DNA of 64,000 nt from Massilia eburnea (GTDB taxonomy: Bacteria; Pseudomonadota; Gammaproteobacteria; Burkholderiales; Burkholderiaceae_D), in assembly GCF_009720745.1 (NCBI RefSeq), contig NZ_WNKX01000014.1:89360-153359 (forward strand), given 5' to 3'. Both the position numbers and the translations under genes were made by a program. Shown here in pieces: positions 28,216 to 36,589 of the stretch. The notes below the pieces were generated by a model, which worked only from the letters and a program-made list of their open reading frames with translations, was not told the DNA's origin and made no database searches. How positions within the stretch are numbered: the first letter of the stretch is position 1; each line of letters begins with the position of its first letter.

Positions 28216-28451
28216 TGGGCGGCCTCCTCGCCTTCTGCGAAAGGCTTAAGCATATCGCCTTCCAGCACTTTGACCTGGGCTTCGACTTTGTCGAGTTGCC
28301 CGGCGCAGAATTTCACCAGTTCGGAACCGCGTGCATAGGCGGCCACCGAGGCCTCCAGCGGCAACTGTCCGGCTTCCATCTGGCTGACCAACTGGGCCAA
28401 TTCGGCCATCGCTTCCTCAAAGGTGGCGGGCGCATTCATTTTTTTTGGCAT
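28212..28451 (-). CDS. xseB: Exodeoxyribonuclease VII small subunit
   Basis: 79 residues with the XseB signature FEEAMAELAQLVSQME-GQLPLE-ASVAAYARG (written in parts), a small helical hairpin that pairs with XseA to degrade single-stranded DNA. First gene of the operon; its 3' end overlaps the ispA start by 4 bp. xseA is not in the window. Confidence 0.94.
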   Translation of the reverse strand: MPKKMNAPATFEEAMAELAQLVSQMEAGQLPLEASVAAYARGSELVKFCAGQLDKVEAQVKVLEGDMLKPFAEGEEAAQ

Positions 28452-28709
28452 GGCAAATAACTTTAATGTAGCCCGCTATTTTAGATCAAACTCCCGTATC
28501 CGGTCTAAAAAGCGGCCTCTAAACCAGGGAGAAACGTTGCAATTACTTTCACTCCGCCTGCCGCGCGCCCTACCCGAGAAAGTTCAGCGAAGATAGCCTA
28601 TTTCGCGCTATAATCTCCGGTTCTGTCCGAAATACCGTTTTTATTATCTGAATTCAGGTCTTTACGGATCTTTCTCTTCTTGGTTTGATTTTAATTAAGG
28701 GGGGTTTGG
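28452..28709. other. Divergent intergenic region
   Basis: 258 bp between the xseB start and the Rieske oxygenase start. It is more AT-rich than the flanks, carries a consensus TATAAT box at 28609-28614 and ends in an AAGGGGGG ribosome site before ATG 28710. It should carry promoters for both directions. No other gene or conserved RNA is evident. Confidence 0.6.
28609..28614 (+). promoter_or_regulatory. Probable -10 box for the Rieske oxygenase gene
   Basis: A perfect TATAAT lies 96 bp before the start codon, implying a leader of roughly 90 nt. No good -35 hexamer stands at 17 bp; the best candidate is a weak TTCAGC about 20 bp upstream. Confidence 0.5.
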
Positions 28710-29810
28710 ATGTCCGATCTGGGTAGCCACGCCAAGCTGGCGCGTTCGAACGCGCAACTTCCGGTCAACGTCTATTTTGACGAAACGCTTCTGCAGCGTG
28801 AAATGCAGGAACTGTTCAAGAAAGGTCCGAGGTACGTCGGCCATGAGCTGATGGTGCCGAACGTCGGCGACTTTGCCACGCTGGCGGCTGAAAATGAAGG
28901 CCGCATGCTGGTGCGTAATGCCCAGGGTATCGAACTGCTGTCCAACGTCTGCCGTCATCGCCAGGCGCTCATGTTCAATGGGCGCGGCAATGCGGAGACG
29001 ATCGTCTGCCCGTTGCACCGCTGGACCTACGACCTGAAGGGCGAGCTGATTGGCGCGCCGCACTTCCCGGATACCCCATGCCTGAACCTGCCCAAAGTCC
29101 AGCTGCAGAACTGGAACGGCCTGCTGTTCGAGCAGAACGGCTACAATGTGATGGAAAAGCTGGGCACCCTGTCGGTAACCAAGGACCTGGACTTCAGCGG
29201 CTACATGCTGGACCACGTGGAAGTGCACCACTGCGACTACAACTGGAAGACCTTCATCGAGGTCTACCTGGAGGATTACCACGTCGAGCCCTTCCATCCG
29301 GGCCTGGGCAGCTTCGTCACCTGCGACGACCTGCGCTGGGAATTCGGCCAGGACTACAGCGTGCAGACCGTCGGCGTGAACCGCGGCCTGAAAAAGTCCG
29401 GCTCCGACACCTACCAGAAGTGGCATGAGCAGCTGCTCAAGTTCCGCAACGGCGAACCGCCGAAGCACGGCGCGATCTGGCTCACCCTGTACCCGAACAT
29501 CATGGTCGAATGGTACCCGCACGTGCTGGTGGTTTCGACCCTCTGGCCGGAAGGCCCGAACCGCACCAAGAACGTGGTGGAGTTCTACTATCCGGAAGAA
29601 ATCGTGCTGTTCGAGCGCGAATTCATCGAAGCCGAGCGGGCCGCCTACATGGAAACCTGCGTCGAAGACGATGAAATCGGCGCCCGCATGGACGCCGGCC
29701 GCCGGATCCTGATGGAACGCGGCGAAAACGACGCCGGCCCATACCAGTCACCGATGGAAGACGGCATGCAGCACTTCCACGAGTGGTACCGGAGCAAACT
29801 GGACATCTGA
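28710..29810 (+). CDS. Rieske 2Fe-2S aromatic-ring-hydroxylase-type oxygenase alpha subunit
   Basis: 366 residues. The N-terminal Rieske cluster ligands are CRHR (near residue 78) and CPLHRWTYD (near 98). The C-terminal catalytic domain keeps the mononuclear iron ligands in VYLEDYHVEPFHPG. No beta subunit, ferredoxin or reductase gene is nearby, so electrons must come from proteins encoded elsewhere. The next gene, an EamA transporter, begins in its stop codon (TGATG), which ties the enzyme to export or import of its substrate or product. The substrate is unknown. Confidence 0.88.
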   Translation: MSDLGSHAKLARSNAQLPVNVYFDETLLQREMQELFKKGPRYVGHELMVPNVGDFATLAAENEGRMLVRNAQGIELLSNVCRHRQALMFNGRGNAETIVCPLHRWTYDLKGELIGAPHFPDTPCLNLPKVQLQNWNGLLFEQNGYNVMEKLGTLSVTKDLDFSGYMLDHVEVHHCDYNWKTFIEVYLEDYHVEPFHPGLGSFVTCDDLRWEFGQDYSVQTVGVNRGLKKSGSDTYQKWHEQLLKFRNGEPPKHGAIWLTLYPNIMVEWYPHVLVVSTLWPEGPNRTKNVVEFYYPEEIVLFEREFIEAERAAYMETCVEDDEIGARMDAGRRILMERGENDAGPYQSPMEDGMQHFHEWYRSKLDI

Positions 29811-30724
29811 TGCAATCTCTCTGGATGCTCGTAGCCAGTTTCCTGTTCGCCGCCATGGGGGTGTGCGTGAAACTGGCATCCGACGAATTCAGCGTTTCCG
29901 AAATGGTGATGTACCGCGGGGTGATCGGCATGGTCATCCTGTTCACCATGCTGCGCCTGCAAGGCGGCACCCTCAAGACCACCATGCCGCTGGCCCATTT
30001 GTGGCGCGGCGCGGTCGGCGTACTCTCGCTCTGGATCTGGTACTACACGATCGCCAAGCTCCCCCTGGCCACGGCCATGACGCTCAATTACATGGCGCCG
30101 ATCTGGATCGCCGTGTGGCTGTTCGGCCATGGCTGGTGGCACCAGAAAAACCGCGTCGAATGGCCGCTGATCGTGGCGGTCGGCATGAGCTTTGTCGGCG
30201 TGACCTGCCTGCTGCAGCCAGCCTTCAGCGCCAACCAGTTGGGCCCTGCCCTGATGGCGCTCGGCTCCTCCGTGCTGTCCGCCATGGCCTATATGCAGGT
30301 GCGCAAGCTGGGCCTGGCCGGCGAGCCCGAATCGCGCGTGGTGTTCTTCTTCAGCGTGACCAATTTCCTTGCCGGCTCCTGCGGGCACCTGCTGGAAAGC
30401 GGCTGGCACTGGCACTCGCTGGCCAACACGCGCGGTGCCCTGTTGATACTGGGCGTTGGCCTGTGCGCCACCGCCGCGCAAGTCGCGATGACGCGCGCCT
30501 ACCGCCTTGGCAAGACGCTGGTGGTGGCCAACTTGCAGTACACCGGCATTGTGTTTTCCAGCATCTGGGGCGTATTGCTGTTCAGCGACAGCTTCGGCTG
30601 GTTGAGCTGGGTGGGCATGGCCATCATCCTGCTGTCCGGTGTGGCGGCAACGTTCTACAATACGCGCAGCACGGAACGTGGCAAGGCCATTTCCGACACC
30701 GACCCGATTGCCAGCGAAGTATAA
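29810..30724 (+). CDS. EamA/DMT-family transporter
   Basis: 304 residues from ATG 29810, with ten hydrophobic helices in two EamA repeats (first ending around GCS-like loops near residue 140, second starting LGPALMALGSSVLSAMAY). The family exports or takes up small metabolites. Its ATG shares a base with the oxygenase stop (TGATG), so the two are co-translated; a 9-bp gap then leads to the rhodanese gene. Substrate unknown. Confidence 0.88.
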   Translation: MQSLWMLVASFLFAAMGVCVKLASDEFSVSEMVMYRGVIGMVILFTMLRLQGGTLKTTMPLAHLWRGAVGVLSLWIWYYTIAKLPLATAMTLNYMAPIWIAVWLFGHGWWHQKNRVEWPLIVAVGMSFVGVTCLLQPAFSANQLGPALMALGSSVLSAMAYMQVRKLGLAGEPESRVVFFFSVTNFLAGSCGHLLESGWHWHSLANTRGALLILGVGLCATAAQVAMTRAYRLGKTLVVANLQYTGIVFSSIWGVLLFSDSFGWLSWVGMAIILLSGVAATFYNTRSTERGKAISDTDPIASEV

Positions 30725-30733
30725 GGACCACGC

Positions 30734-31588
30734 ATGTTCACCACCCTGATCGACGCCAACACCCTTTCGCAGCACCTGGACGACCCGAAATGGGTCATCC
30801 TCGATTGCCGCCACGACCTGATGAACCCCGACTTCGGCCGCAACGCCTTCGCCGAAGGCCACATCGAGGGCGCCCAATTCGCCAATATCGACACCGACCT
30901 GTCGGGGCCCAAAGTTGGCGCCGACGGCGTGTTCCGCGGCCGCCACCCGTTGCCGGACCGCGCAACGCTGATTGAAACGCTGCGCGCCTGGGGCATCAGC
31001 GACGACTCGCAAGTCATCGCCTACGACGCGCACGGCGGCATGTTCGCGGCGCGCCTGTGGTGGCTGCTGCGCTGGGTCGGCCATGGCGCGGTCGCCGTGC
31101 TGGATGGCGGCCTGGCAGCGTGGAATGCCGCCGGCCTGCCGCTGCTAACACCGGCTTTGCCGCGCACGCACGGCAACCTCACTGACAAGCCATCGCTGGT
31201 ACGCACCGTATCGGTAGGCGAGCTGGTGGAAAACCTGGACAGCAAGCGCCTGCAAGTGATCGACGCCCGCGCCAACGACCGCTTCCGCGGCGAGAACGAA
31301 ACCATCGACCCCGTCGGCGGCCACATTCCGGGCGCGCGCAACCGCTTCTTCAAAGACAACCTGCAAGCAGACGGCCGGATGAAGGAAGCCGCCGCGCTCA
31401 AGCAAGAGTTATCCGCCATTGTCGGCGCACCGGAAAAGGCCGTGATGCAATGCGGCTCCGGCGTCACCGCCTGTCACAACCTGCTGGCACTGGAAGTCGC
31501 CGGCCTGTCCGGCGCAGCGCTGTACCCCGGCTCGTGGTCCGAATGGAGCGCCGCCCCCTCACGCCCCATCGCCACCGGCCCCGCCTAA
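30734..31588 (+). CDS. sseA: Sulfurtransferase (3-mercaptopyruvate type, tandem rhodanese)
   Basis: 284 residues with two rhodanese domains. The C-terminal active-site loop CGSGVTACH (Cys near residue 239) is the six-residue loop CGSGVT typical of 3-mercaptopyruvate sulfurtransferases rather than thiosulfate rhodaneses. The N-terminal domain has lost its cysteine (YDAHGGMFAARLWW), as is normal. Third gene of a likely operon with the oxygenase and EamA genes. Confidence 0.88.
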   Translation: MFTTLIDANTLSQHLDDPKWVILDCRHDLMNPDFGRNAFAEGHIEGAQFANIDTDLSGPKVGADGVFRGRHPLPDRATLIETLRAWGISDDSQVIAYDAHGGMFAARLWWLLRWVGHGAVAVLDGGLAAWNAAGLPLLTPALPRTHGNLTDKPSLVRTVSVGELVENLDSKRLQVIDARANDRFRGENETIDPVGGHIPGARNRFFKDNLQADGRMKEAAALKQELSAIVGAPEKAVMQCGSGVTACHNLLALEVAGLSGAALYPGSWSEWSAAPSRPIATGPA

Positions 31589-31603
31589 GTCCTCATACAG
31601 CCC

Positions 31604-31714
31604 AGCCCGTGTCCCACCCTGGGGTCACACCCGAAACGGGACACGGGCTCGTCCACGAGCATTGGCAGAGCTCGTGTCTCATTTCGGGTGTGACCCCATG
31701 GTGGGACACGGGCT
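31604..31714. repeat. Long inverted repeat between convergent genes
   Basis: Left arm 31604-31649 and right arm 31669-31714 are reverse complements over 46 bp with only four mismatches, separated by a 19-nt loop. Short outer arms (CAGCCC at 31599 and GGGCTG at 31722) extend it. It fills nearly the whole gap between the convergent sseA and GRDP-like genes, so it could act as a two-way terminator. Its GGGGTCACACCC core recalls the GGGTCAG palindromes at 38217, 58166 and 60621. Confidence 0.85.
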
Positions 31715-31727
31715 CTGCCATGGGCTG

Positions 31728-32540
31728 TTAGTCGCCGCCTCCGCCGCAGCTGCTTCCGCAACTACTGCCACAGCTGCTGCCGCAACTGCTTCCGCTGCTG
31801 TCGCAGCTGCTGGAGGAGTCGCCGCAGTCTATGGAGCTGCCGCAGCCTGAGCCGCAGGCGCTGCCGCTGCTGCCGTCGCTGCTGGTCGCTGCCAGGCGGC
31901 GGGCGCGCTCTTCAAAGTCGTTGAACTGGGCTGCGGTGATCAGGCCGGCGCCCAGCAGGCCGGCTGCGGCCATCTGCGGCGGACAACTGATCATCGGATC
32001 GAAGCGCCCGGACGCGTCCAGCTGGCTATAGCCGGGTTGGCCACGCTTCACGGCGTAGCCGAAGCCAAACGGCATTTTTAACTTCTTGTCCAACAAGAAA
32101 AGCGACGGCAGGCGCGGGCCTTCGCGGTGCAGGCCCTCGGCCTGGCGTGCCCGCACCAGGCACACTGCCAGTGCTTCATCCAGGTTGCCGCCCATCGTTT
32201 CACCTTCCACATGGGGCACCGTGCGGCCAAAGTGCTTACGGCAGAAGACTTCCAGCTTGAGCGGCGATAAGCGCAGCCAGGCGTGCCACACCGAGTCGGC
32301 CGCCTTGGAGGGCAAGGCGCATGCGCCCTTGCCTTGCGCGGCGCATTCGAAGAAGTCGAGCAGGCCGATCGTGGCGCGGGCAAAAAAAACGGCATCCGCC
32401 GGGATGCCGTGATATTCGTTGCGTGCGCTGCTTTTCCAGTAATCGTAAAGGCTAGGCGGTAAGTCCTTGAGCGCTTTGCTGTGCCGGGAACGCTGCATGA
32501 TGCGTTGCGCGTACCAAGTTTTCAACATTGTCGAGATCAT
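31728..32540 (-). CDS. GRDP-like protein with a Cys/Ser/Gly-rich tail
   Basis: 270 residues. Residues about 60-120 contain DSVWHAWLRLSPLKLEVFCRKHFG, which resembles the conserved WH...C...FG block of glycine-rich-domain-containing (GRDP/PF07173-like) proteins; the identity is a recollection, not a search. From about residue 222 the chain becomes almost only Ser, Gly, Cys and Asp, with repeated CGSS units (over ten cysteines) ending CGGGGD. Such a tail could bind metal or form disulphides. No signal peptide is seen, so it is probably cytosolic. Start ATG 32540; an alternative is 32528. It converges on sseA across a large inverted repeat. Confidence 0.75.
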   Translation of the reverse strand: MISTMLKTWYAQRIMQRSRHSKALKDLPPSLYDYWKSSARNEYHGIPADAVFFARATIGLLDFFECAAQGKGACALPSKAADSVWHAWLRLSPLKLEVFCRKHFGRTVPHVEGETMGGNLDEALAVCLVRARQAEGLHREGPRLPSLFLLDKKLKMPFGFGYAVKRGQPGYSQLDASGRFDPMISCPPQMAAAGLLGAGLITAAQFNDFEERARRLAATSSDGSSGSACGSGCGSSIDCGDSSSSCDSSGSSCGSSCGSSCGSSCGGGGD

Positions 32541-32692
32541 GATGCCAGCCTATGAAAAGATTGTGACAAGTGTATTACAACGTGGTGTGCTTGCCGCATC
32601 AGCTCGGTTTCCATTGGAAATTTGGGGGAGAAAGTGTGACTATGTTCTTGAGAGTTCGTCGGGGATAACGAGCTTGTTGCGAGGGCAAAATT

Positions 32693-32878
32693 ATGAAAAC
32701 CAGAACAGAGCCGGCGGCTACGGACTTCGGCTCACAGGACATTGTCCAGATTGCCATGCGCATCAATGTGGAAGCGGGCAGCATCCACGCATGGATCTTC
32801 CTTAAACAAAATGGCTTCCGCGATGAGGAAATCATGAACCTGCTGCGCCATACGCCGACGCTGCAGGTGGTTCACTGA
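32693..32878 (+). CDS. Small hypothetical protein (61 aa)
   Basis: MKTRTEPAATDFGSQDIVQI, then a helical segment ending TPTLQVVH. A GAGGG ribosome site lies at a good distance before ATG 32693. It is soluble, mildly acidic at the end, and of no recognised family. It sits between the divergent GRDP-like gene and the convergent TssQ-like gene, 3 bp from the latter's stop. Confidence 0.65.
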   Translation: MKTRTEPAATDFGSQDIVQIAMRINVEAGSIHAWIFLKQNGFRDEEIMNLLRHTPTLQVVH

Positions 32879-32881
32879 ACC

Positions 32882-33361
32882 TTACTTTTTCTTCTTTCCA
32901 GCTTCCTTGCGCGCCCGCTCGAAGGACGGTGTCCAGAGCGGATGCCCTTTTTCGCCCGGGCTCAGGTCGAAGTCGGGATCCAGCTTGAACGCCTTGATGA
33001 ATTGCTGGCGGCACAGCGTGGTGCGGTTGGTGACGCAGTAGCTGAACGCCGTGTACTTGATCGCTTCCAGCTGCAGCGGCGTTTCAGCCTTGGCCAGTTC
33101 CGGCGCAGTGGTGAGCTGCTTGATCGCGCCGTTGAAATTGCCCGCCTTGTACATCTCGATGCCAGCGTTCAGCGCTTTGCTTGCTGGCGTCAGCTCGGGC
33201 GGCGCAGGCGGCACAACAGGCGTATTAGTCTTGGCTTGCACCGGGGTTGCAGGCTTCGATGCCACGGCATGGGTTTGCGCTGGCTCTTGCTTATGCGGTT
33301 CCAGGATTTCGCAGCCGGCCAATGCCAGCGCGGCTGCAATCAATACGAGCTTTCTCTTCAT
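32882..33361 (-). CDS. TssQ-like type VI secretion-associated lipoprotein
   Basis: 159 residues. Lipobox LALAGCE puts the lipid cysteine at about residue 17, followed by a Pro/Ala/Thr-rich linker and a TPR-like helical domain (GIEMYKAGNFNGAIKQL, then CRQQFIKAFKLDPDFDLSPGEKGHP) and a lysine-rich end. This matches the TssQ family of type VI secretion-associated lipoproteins as I recall it. Its start overlaps the kinase stop by 4 bp, making it the last gene of the kinase/phosphatase operon. No other type VI genes are in the window. Confidence 0.78.
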   Translation of the reverse strand: MKRKLVLIAAALALAGCEILEPHKQEPAQTHAVASKPATPVQAKTNTPVVPPAPPELTPASKALNAGIEMYKAGNFNGAIKQLTTAPELAKAETPLQLEAIKYTAFSYCVTNRTTLCRQQFIKAFKLDPDFDLSPGEKGHPLWTPSFERARKEAGKKKK

Positions 33362-35154
33362 GCTCCGAAGTCGTGTTTAATGGTCACGGGCTTCCTGGCG
33401 TCGACAGTTACTTTGTGGACGAAGACTGGGAAGTTGGGATTCTCCAGGCGAATTTCATGTTCGCCCAGCGGCAGCGTCAGTTTCTTCAAAGGCGGTGTGA
33501 TGCCTTTCTGGACGCCGTCGACGTAGATTGTAGCCCACGGCTGGACGGCAATCGAGACGGTTCCGCTAGTAGGTGCACTTGGTTCTGCGGCGGCCGTCGC
33601 GGTATTCGGGACACCGGCCGACGCGGCAGGTCCGCCCGCCGCTGCTTTTGCGGTGGATGCGGTCGCAGGCGCGGAAGCTGCGGCAGCTTGTTGCGGCGCC
33701 GTGGCATTGGCCGCAACCGGGGCTTGCGCCGGCACAGTGCCCACTGCGCTGCCTGCAGCGGCCTGCGCTGCACCGGCGCCCTCCGAGGCAGCTGCAGACG
33801 CGCTGGCGGACTGGCTTGCCAGTTGCGCTTCCGCGCTCGCGACTTGGGTTGCGGCGGGAGCGACGGGACTGCCATCAGCGAACCACGCGATGCCGCCAAC
33901 CAGCAGCGCCAGCGCGGCGACGCCGGCGCCGATCACGGTGTTCGATGGCCGTGCGCGGACCGCAATTACCCCCGCGGCAGCAGCTGATGCAGCCTGCCTG
34001 GCTGGCTTTACCGGCTTGGCGTCGGCTTTGCTGCGGCTGGCACGCTTGTCGGCATCGGCTGCAAGCGGCGCGGCCTTGTCGGCACTGCTGCCTTGGGTCC
34101 CGTCCGGAGCTGGCGCCGGCGCCTCTACATCAGCGGCGCGAGCAGGCTTGTCTGCCTTGTCGCTTGCCGGTGCAGCAGCCGCAGGCGCTGCGGCTCCGGC
34201 AGCAACAGGGGCCGCACTGGCCGACGACGATTTCGACGAACTGCGCGATTGGCGCACGCCTTCAAGTCCCAGCAGGATGGCGAATTCGGCGATGGTCTGC
34301 GGACGGATTTCCGGCCTGACAGCCATGCCACGGTCAATCGCTTCCAGGAACTGGGTGCCGTAGCCTTCGCGCCCGCTGATCGCCAGCGGTTCGATCGGAT
34401 CATTCAGCATGCGCGCCACGGCGGCCGGCGGAGCCTTGCCGGTAATGGCGGCGTACATCACCGCCGACAGCGAATAGATATCGGTCCACGGCCCCTGGCG
34501 CATCGACTCGTCGTCCGCGTACTGTTCGACCGGTGCAAAGCCAGGCTTCAGGATCACGGTCAGCGACTGCGCCATGTCCTGCACGATCTGGCGCGCGGCG
34601 CCGAAATCGAGCAGCACGGGTTTGCCGTCCGGCTGGATCATGATGTTCTCGGGCGAGACATCGCGGTGCAGGATGCTGGCGGCATACAGCTTATCCAGCG
34701 CGCTCAGGATTGGTTTCAGCAGGCGTTTCAGCCAGGCCTCGTTCACCAGTTCCGGGTTGTCGCGCAATACCGACTTCAGGGTGCGGCCTTCGTAATAGCG
34801 CATCACCATATAGGCCGTGCCGTGCTGCTCCCAGAAACGGTACACCTTGACCAGCGCAGGATGGTCGAACTGCGCCAGCAGGCGCGCTTCGTTGATAAAG
34901 CTGCGCAGGCCCGCTTCAAACGCCTCCGCATGGCGCTTGGAGCGCACGGACACGGTGTGCTCGGTCGAACGCGCAGCGAGCGCAGATGGCATGTATTCCT
35001 TGATCGCCACGGTACGCTGCAGCGAGTGGTCGAAAGCGAGATAGACGATGCCGAAGCCGCCCTCCCCGATCACCTGGCGGATTTCGAATTCTGAGATGCG
35101 GGTGCCAATCGGCAGGCAATTTGGCAGGTTGATCAACTCAGCTGCTTTGTTCAT
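33358..35154 (-). CDS. Membrane Ser/Thr protein kinase with PEGA domain (PpkA-like)
   Basis: 598 residues. Kinase domain at about 20-285: glycine loop GEGGFGIVY, Lys in VAIKEYM, catalytic loop HRDVSPENIM (Ser replaces the usual Lys, seen in this family), DFGAAR and the APE-like FAPVEQY. A long Ala/Pro/Ser-rich linker with one membrane helix (VAALALLVGGIAWF, near residue 415) leads to a C-terminal PEGA domain (TIYVDGVQKGITPPL). It lies between the PP2C gene and the TssQ-like gene, overlapping each by 4 bp. By analogy with PpkA it should phosphorylate a FHA-type partner to switch a type VI system on. Confidence 0.88.
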   Translation of the reverse strand: MNKAAELINLPNCLPIGTRISEFEIRQVIGEGGFGIVYLAFDHSLQRTVAIKEYMPSALAARSTEHTVSVRSKRHAEAFEAGLRSFINEARLLAQFDHPALVKVYRFWEQHGTAYMVMRYYEGRTLKSVLRDNPELVNEAWLKRLLKPILSALDKLYAASILHRDVSPENIMIQPDGKPVLLDFGAARQIVQDMAQSLTVILKPGFAPVEQYADDESMRQGPWTDIYSLSAVMYAAITGKAPPAAVARMLNDPIEPLAISGREGYGTQFLEAIDRGMAVRPEIRPQTIAEFAILLGLEGVRQSRSSSKSSSASAAPVAAGAAAPAAAAPASDKADKPARAADVEAPAPAPDGTQGSSADKAAPLAADADKRASRSKADAKPVKPARQAASAAAAGVIAVRARPSNTVIGAGVAALALLVGGIAWFADGSPVAPAATQVASAEAQLASQSASASAAASEGAGAAQAAAGSAVGTVPAQAPVAANATAPQQAAAASAPATASTAKAAAGGPAASAGVPNTATAAAEPSAPTSGTVSIAVQPWATIYVDGVQKGITPPLKKLTLPLGEHEIRLENPNFPVFVHKVTVDARKPVTIKHDFGA

Positions 35155-35921
35155 GAAGCGTCACCAATAAAGATAGCCTGCGCGCTGTAGTTGTCCCGAG
35201 CCTTGTGCACCAGGCCCGCGCGCTCGTCGGCCAGGGCGCAGATCGCAGCCAGCCATTCTTGCGCGCTGCCCGCTTTCGCCAGCAGCAATTCCATCTGCGG
35301 CTCGGCGACCCATTCCCACAGGCCGTCGGTGCAGATCAGGATTGCATCGCCGGCGCGCAGGGCCAGCGGAGGTTGCACAGAAGGAGGCACTTCATTTTCG
35401 GTGCCAATAGCAGCATACAGCACATTGCGCTTGGGATGGCTGCGCGGATCGGCGCCTGCTGCCAGGCCGGCGTCGATCATTTGCTGCACCATGCTGTGAT
35501 CGCGCGTGGCCTGCAACAGGCGGCCGGCGCGGAACAGGTAGATGCGAGTGTCGCCCATGTGCGCCCATGTCGCTTGCGCGCCGGCGCGGTCCACCAGGGC
35601 CAGCGCCACGGTGGCGCTCATGCCTTGCAGCGATGGGCGCGCCCTCTTGCTGCGGGCCACGGCGATGGCCGCCTCGGCCACCATGGCCGGCGTGGCGTCG
35701 GCGCTGAAGGCCGGCCGCTCGCCGAAATTGCTCAAGACCGATTGCACCACCGTTTGCGCCGCGACCTCGCCGCCTTCATGGCCGCCGGCGCCGTCCGAAA
35801 TGACGAAGCAGGCCAGTTCGCCGCGTTCGGCGCGGCCAATGGCATCCTGGTTGGACGCACGTCCGCCGACGGAGGACACCTCCGCGACGTTGAGCGCAAT
35901 GCGCTGGGGCATATCGGCCAT
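35151..35921 (-). CDS. PP2C-type Ser/Thr phosphatase (PppA/Stp-like)
   Basis: 256 residues with the metal-binding Asp motifs of PP2C phosphatases: GGRASNQDAIG near residue 20, CFVISDGAGGHEGG near 40, and ILICTDGLWEWV near 190. It reverses the action of the kinase encoded next, whose ATG overlaps its stop. The close relatives are PppA of type VI clusters. Soluble and cytoplasmic. Confidence 0.9.
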   Translation of the reverse strand: MADMPQRIALNVAEVSSVGGRASNQDAIGRAERGELACFVISDGAGGHEGGEVAAQTVVQSVLSNFGERPAFSADATPAMVAEAAIAVARSKRARPSLQGMSATVALALVDRAGAQATWAHMGDTRIYLFRAGRLLQATRDHSMVQQMIDAGLAAGADPRSHPKRNVLYAAIGTENEVPPSVQPPLALRAGDAILICTDGLWEWVAEPQMELLLAKAGSAQEWLAAICALADERAGLVHKARDNYSAQAIFIGDAS

Positions 35922-35933
35922 GGGTGCTACTCC

Positions 35934-36536
35934 TTACTCCAATGTATCCAGCTTGCGTTCGTAGGCGGCGAGGAAGGCGTCGCCCAGCGATGCGTGGAAG
36001 TCGGCGCTTGTGGCCTTGGCCAGGGCCGCGTGCTTTTCGCAGTAGTGGTCCCACAGCGCCGCCTTGCGCAGCGGCGGCAGCATCGCGGTCAGCGGGCTGG
36101 CGCGATGGCGGGCAGCGAGGGTTTCCGGCGCCAGGCGCTTCAGGGCTTCCGCCACGGCGCCTTCCATGCCGGCCTTGACGCACTTCTGATGCGCGGCCAG
36201 GTCGGCGAAGGCGTCTTCCAGCGCTTCCACCGGGCCCATAAAGCCAGGCATTTTCTTGCGCAGCATCTGGGTCTTGGCGGCCAGGCTGTCAGGCAGGAAT
36301 TTCAGGGGATTGTTATTGCGCACCACCACCACGGTTGCATCGGCGTGGATGTCGCGTTTGAGTTCAGCTCGATTTCCCAGCAGACTGTGGGCTCCGCCAA
36401 TCGAGGTGGCTACCAGCTTGCCCAGCATTTCCATGAATTCTGGCGTGAGTTGCCAGTTGGGTTGCACCCCTGCGCCGCGCTGGAAAGCGGCCATCAGGGT
36501 CTCGGCGGTATGGTTTTCGGTCGAAGTTTCGAGCAT
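35934..36536 (-). CDS. TagH C-terminal domain protein lacking the FHA domain
   Basis: 200 residues matching the C-terminal half of type VI FHA proteins (TagH). Recognisable blocks are AFQRGAGV, a helix ending GNRAELKRDI, VVRNNNPLKFLPDS (the NNPLKF signature) and PVEALEDAFADLAAHQ. The forkhead-associated domain that normally precedes this region, and that binds phosphothreonine, is absent. An AGGAG ribosome site precedes ATG 36536. It lies first in the operon with the phosphatase, kinase and TssQ-like genes, 12 bp from the phosphatase start. The assignment rests on motif recall and should be tested by profile search. Confidence 0.72.
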   Translation of the reverse strand: MLETSTENHTAETLMAAFQRGAGVQPNWQLTPEFMEMLGKLVATSIGGAHSLLGNRAELKRDIHADATVVVVRNNNPLKFLPDSLAAKTQMLRKKMPGFMGPVEALEDAFADLAAHQKCVKAGMEGAVAEALKRLAPETLAARHRASPLTAMLPPLRKAALWDHYCEKHAALAKATSADFHASLGDAFLAAYERKLDTLE

Positions 36537-36589
36537 CGGGGGTCTCCTATCCCCCTACCATAGCAAAAATGATGCCAATCGGAAACTGA

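Noticed and set aside
28510..28700. A riboswitch or small RNA in the leader of the Rieske gene.
   Set aside because: The region is AT-rich and of moderate length, but no convincing stem or known riboswitch core could be drawn by eye.
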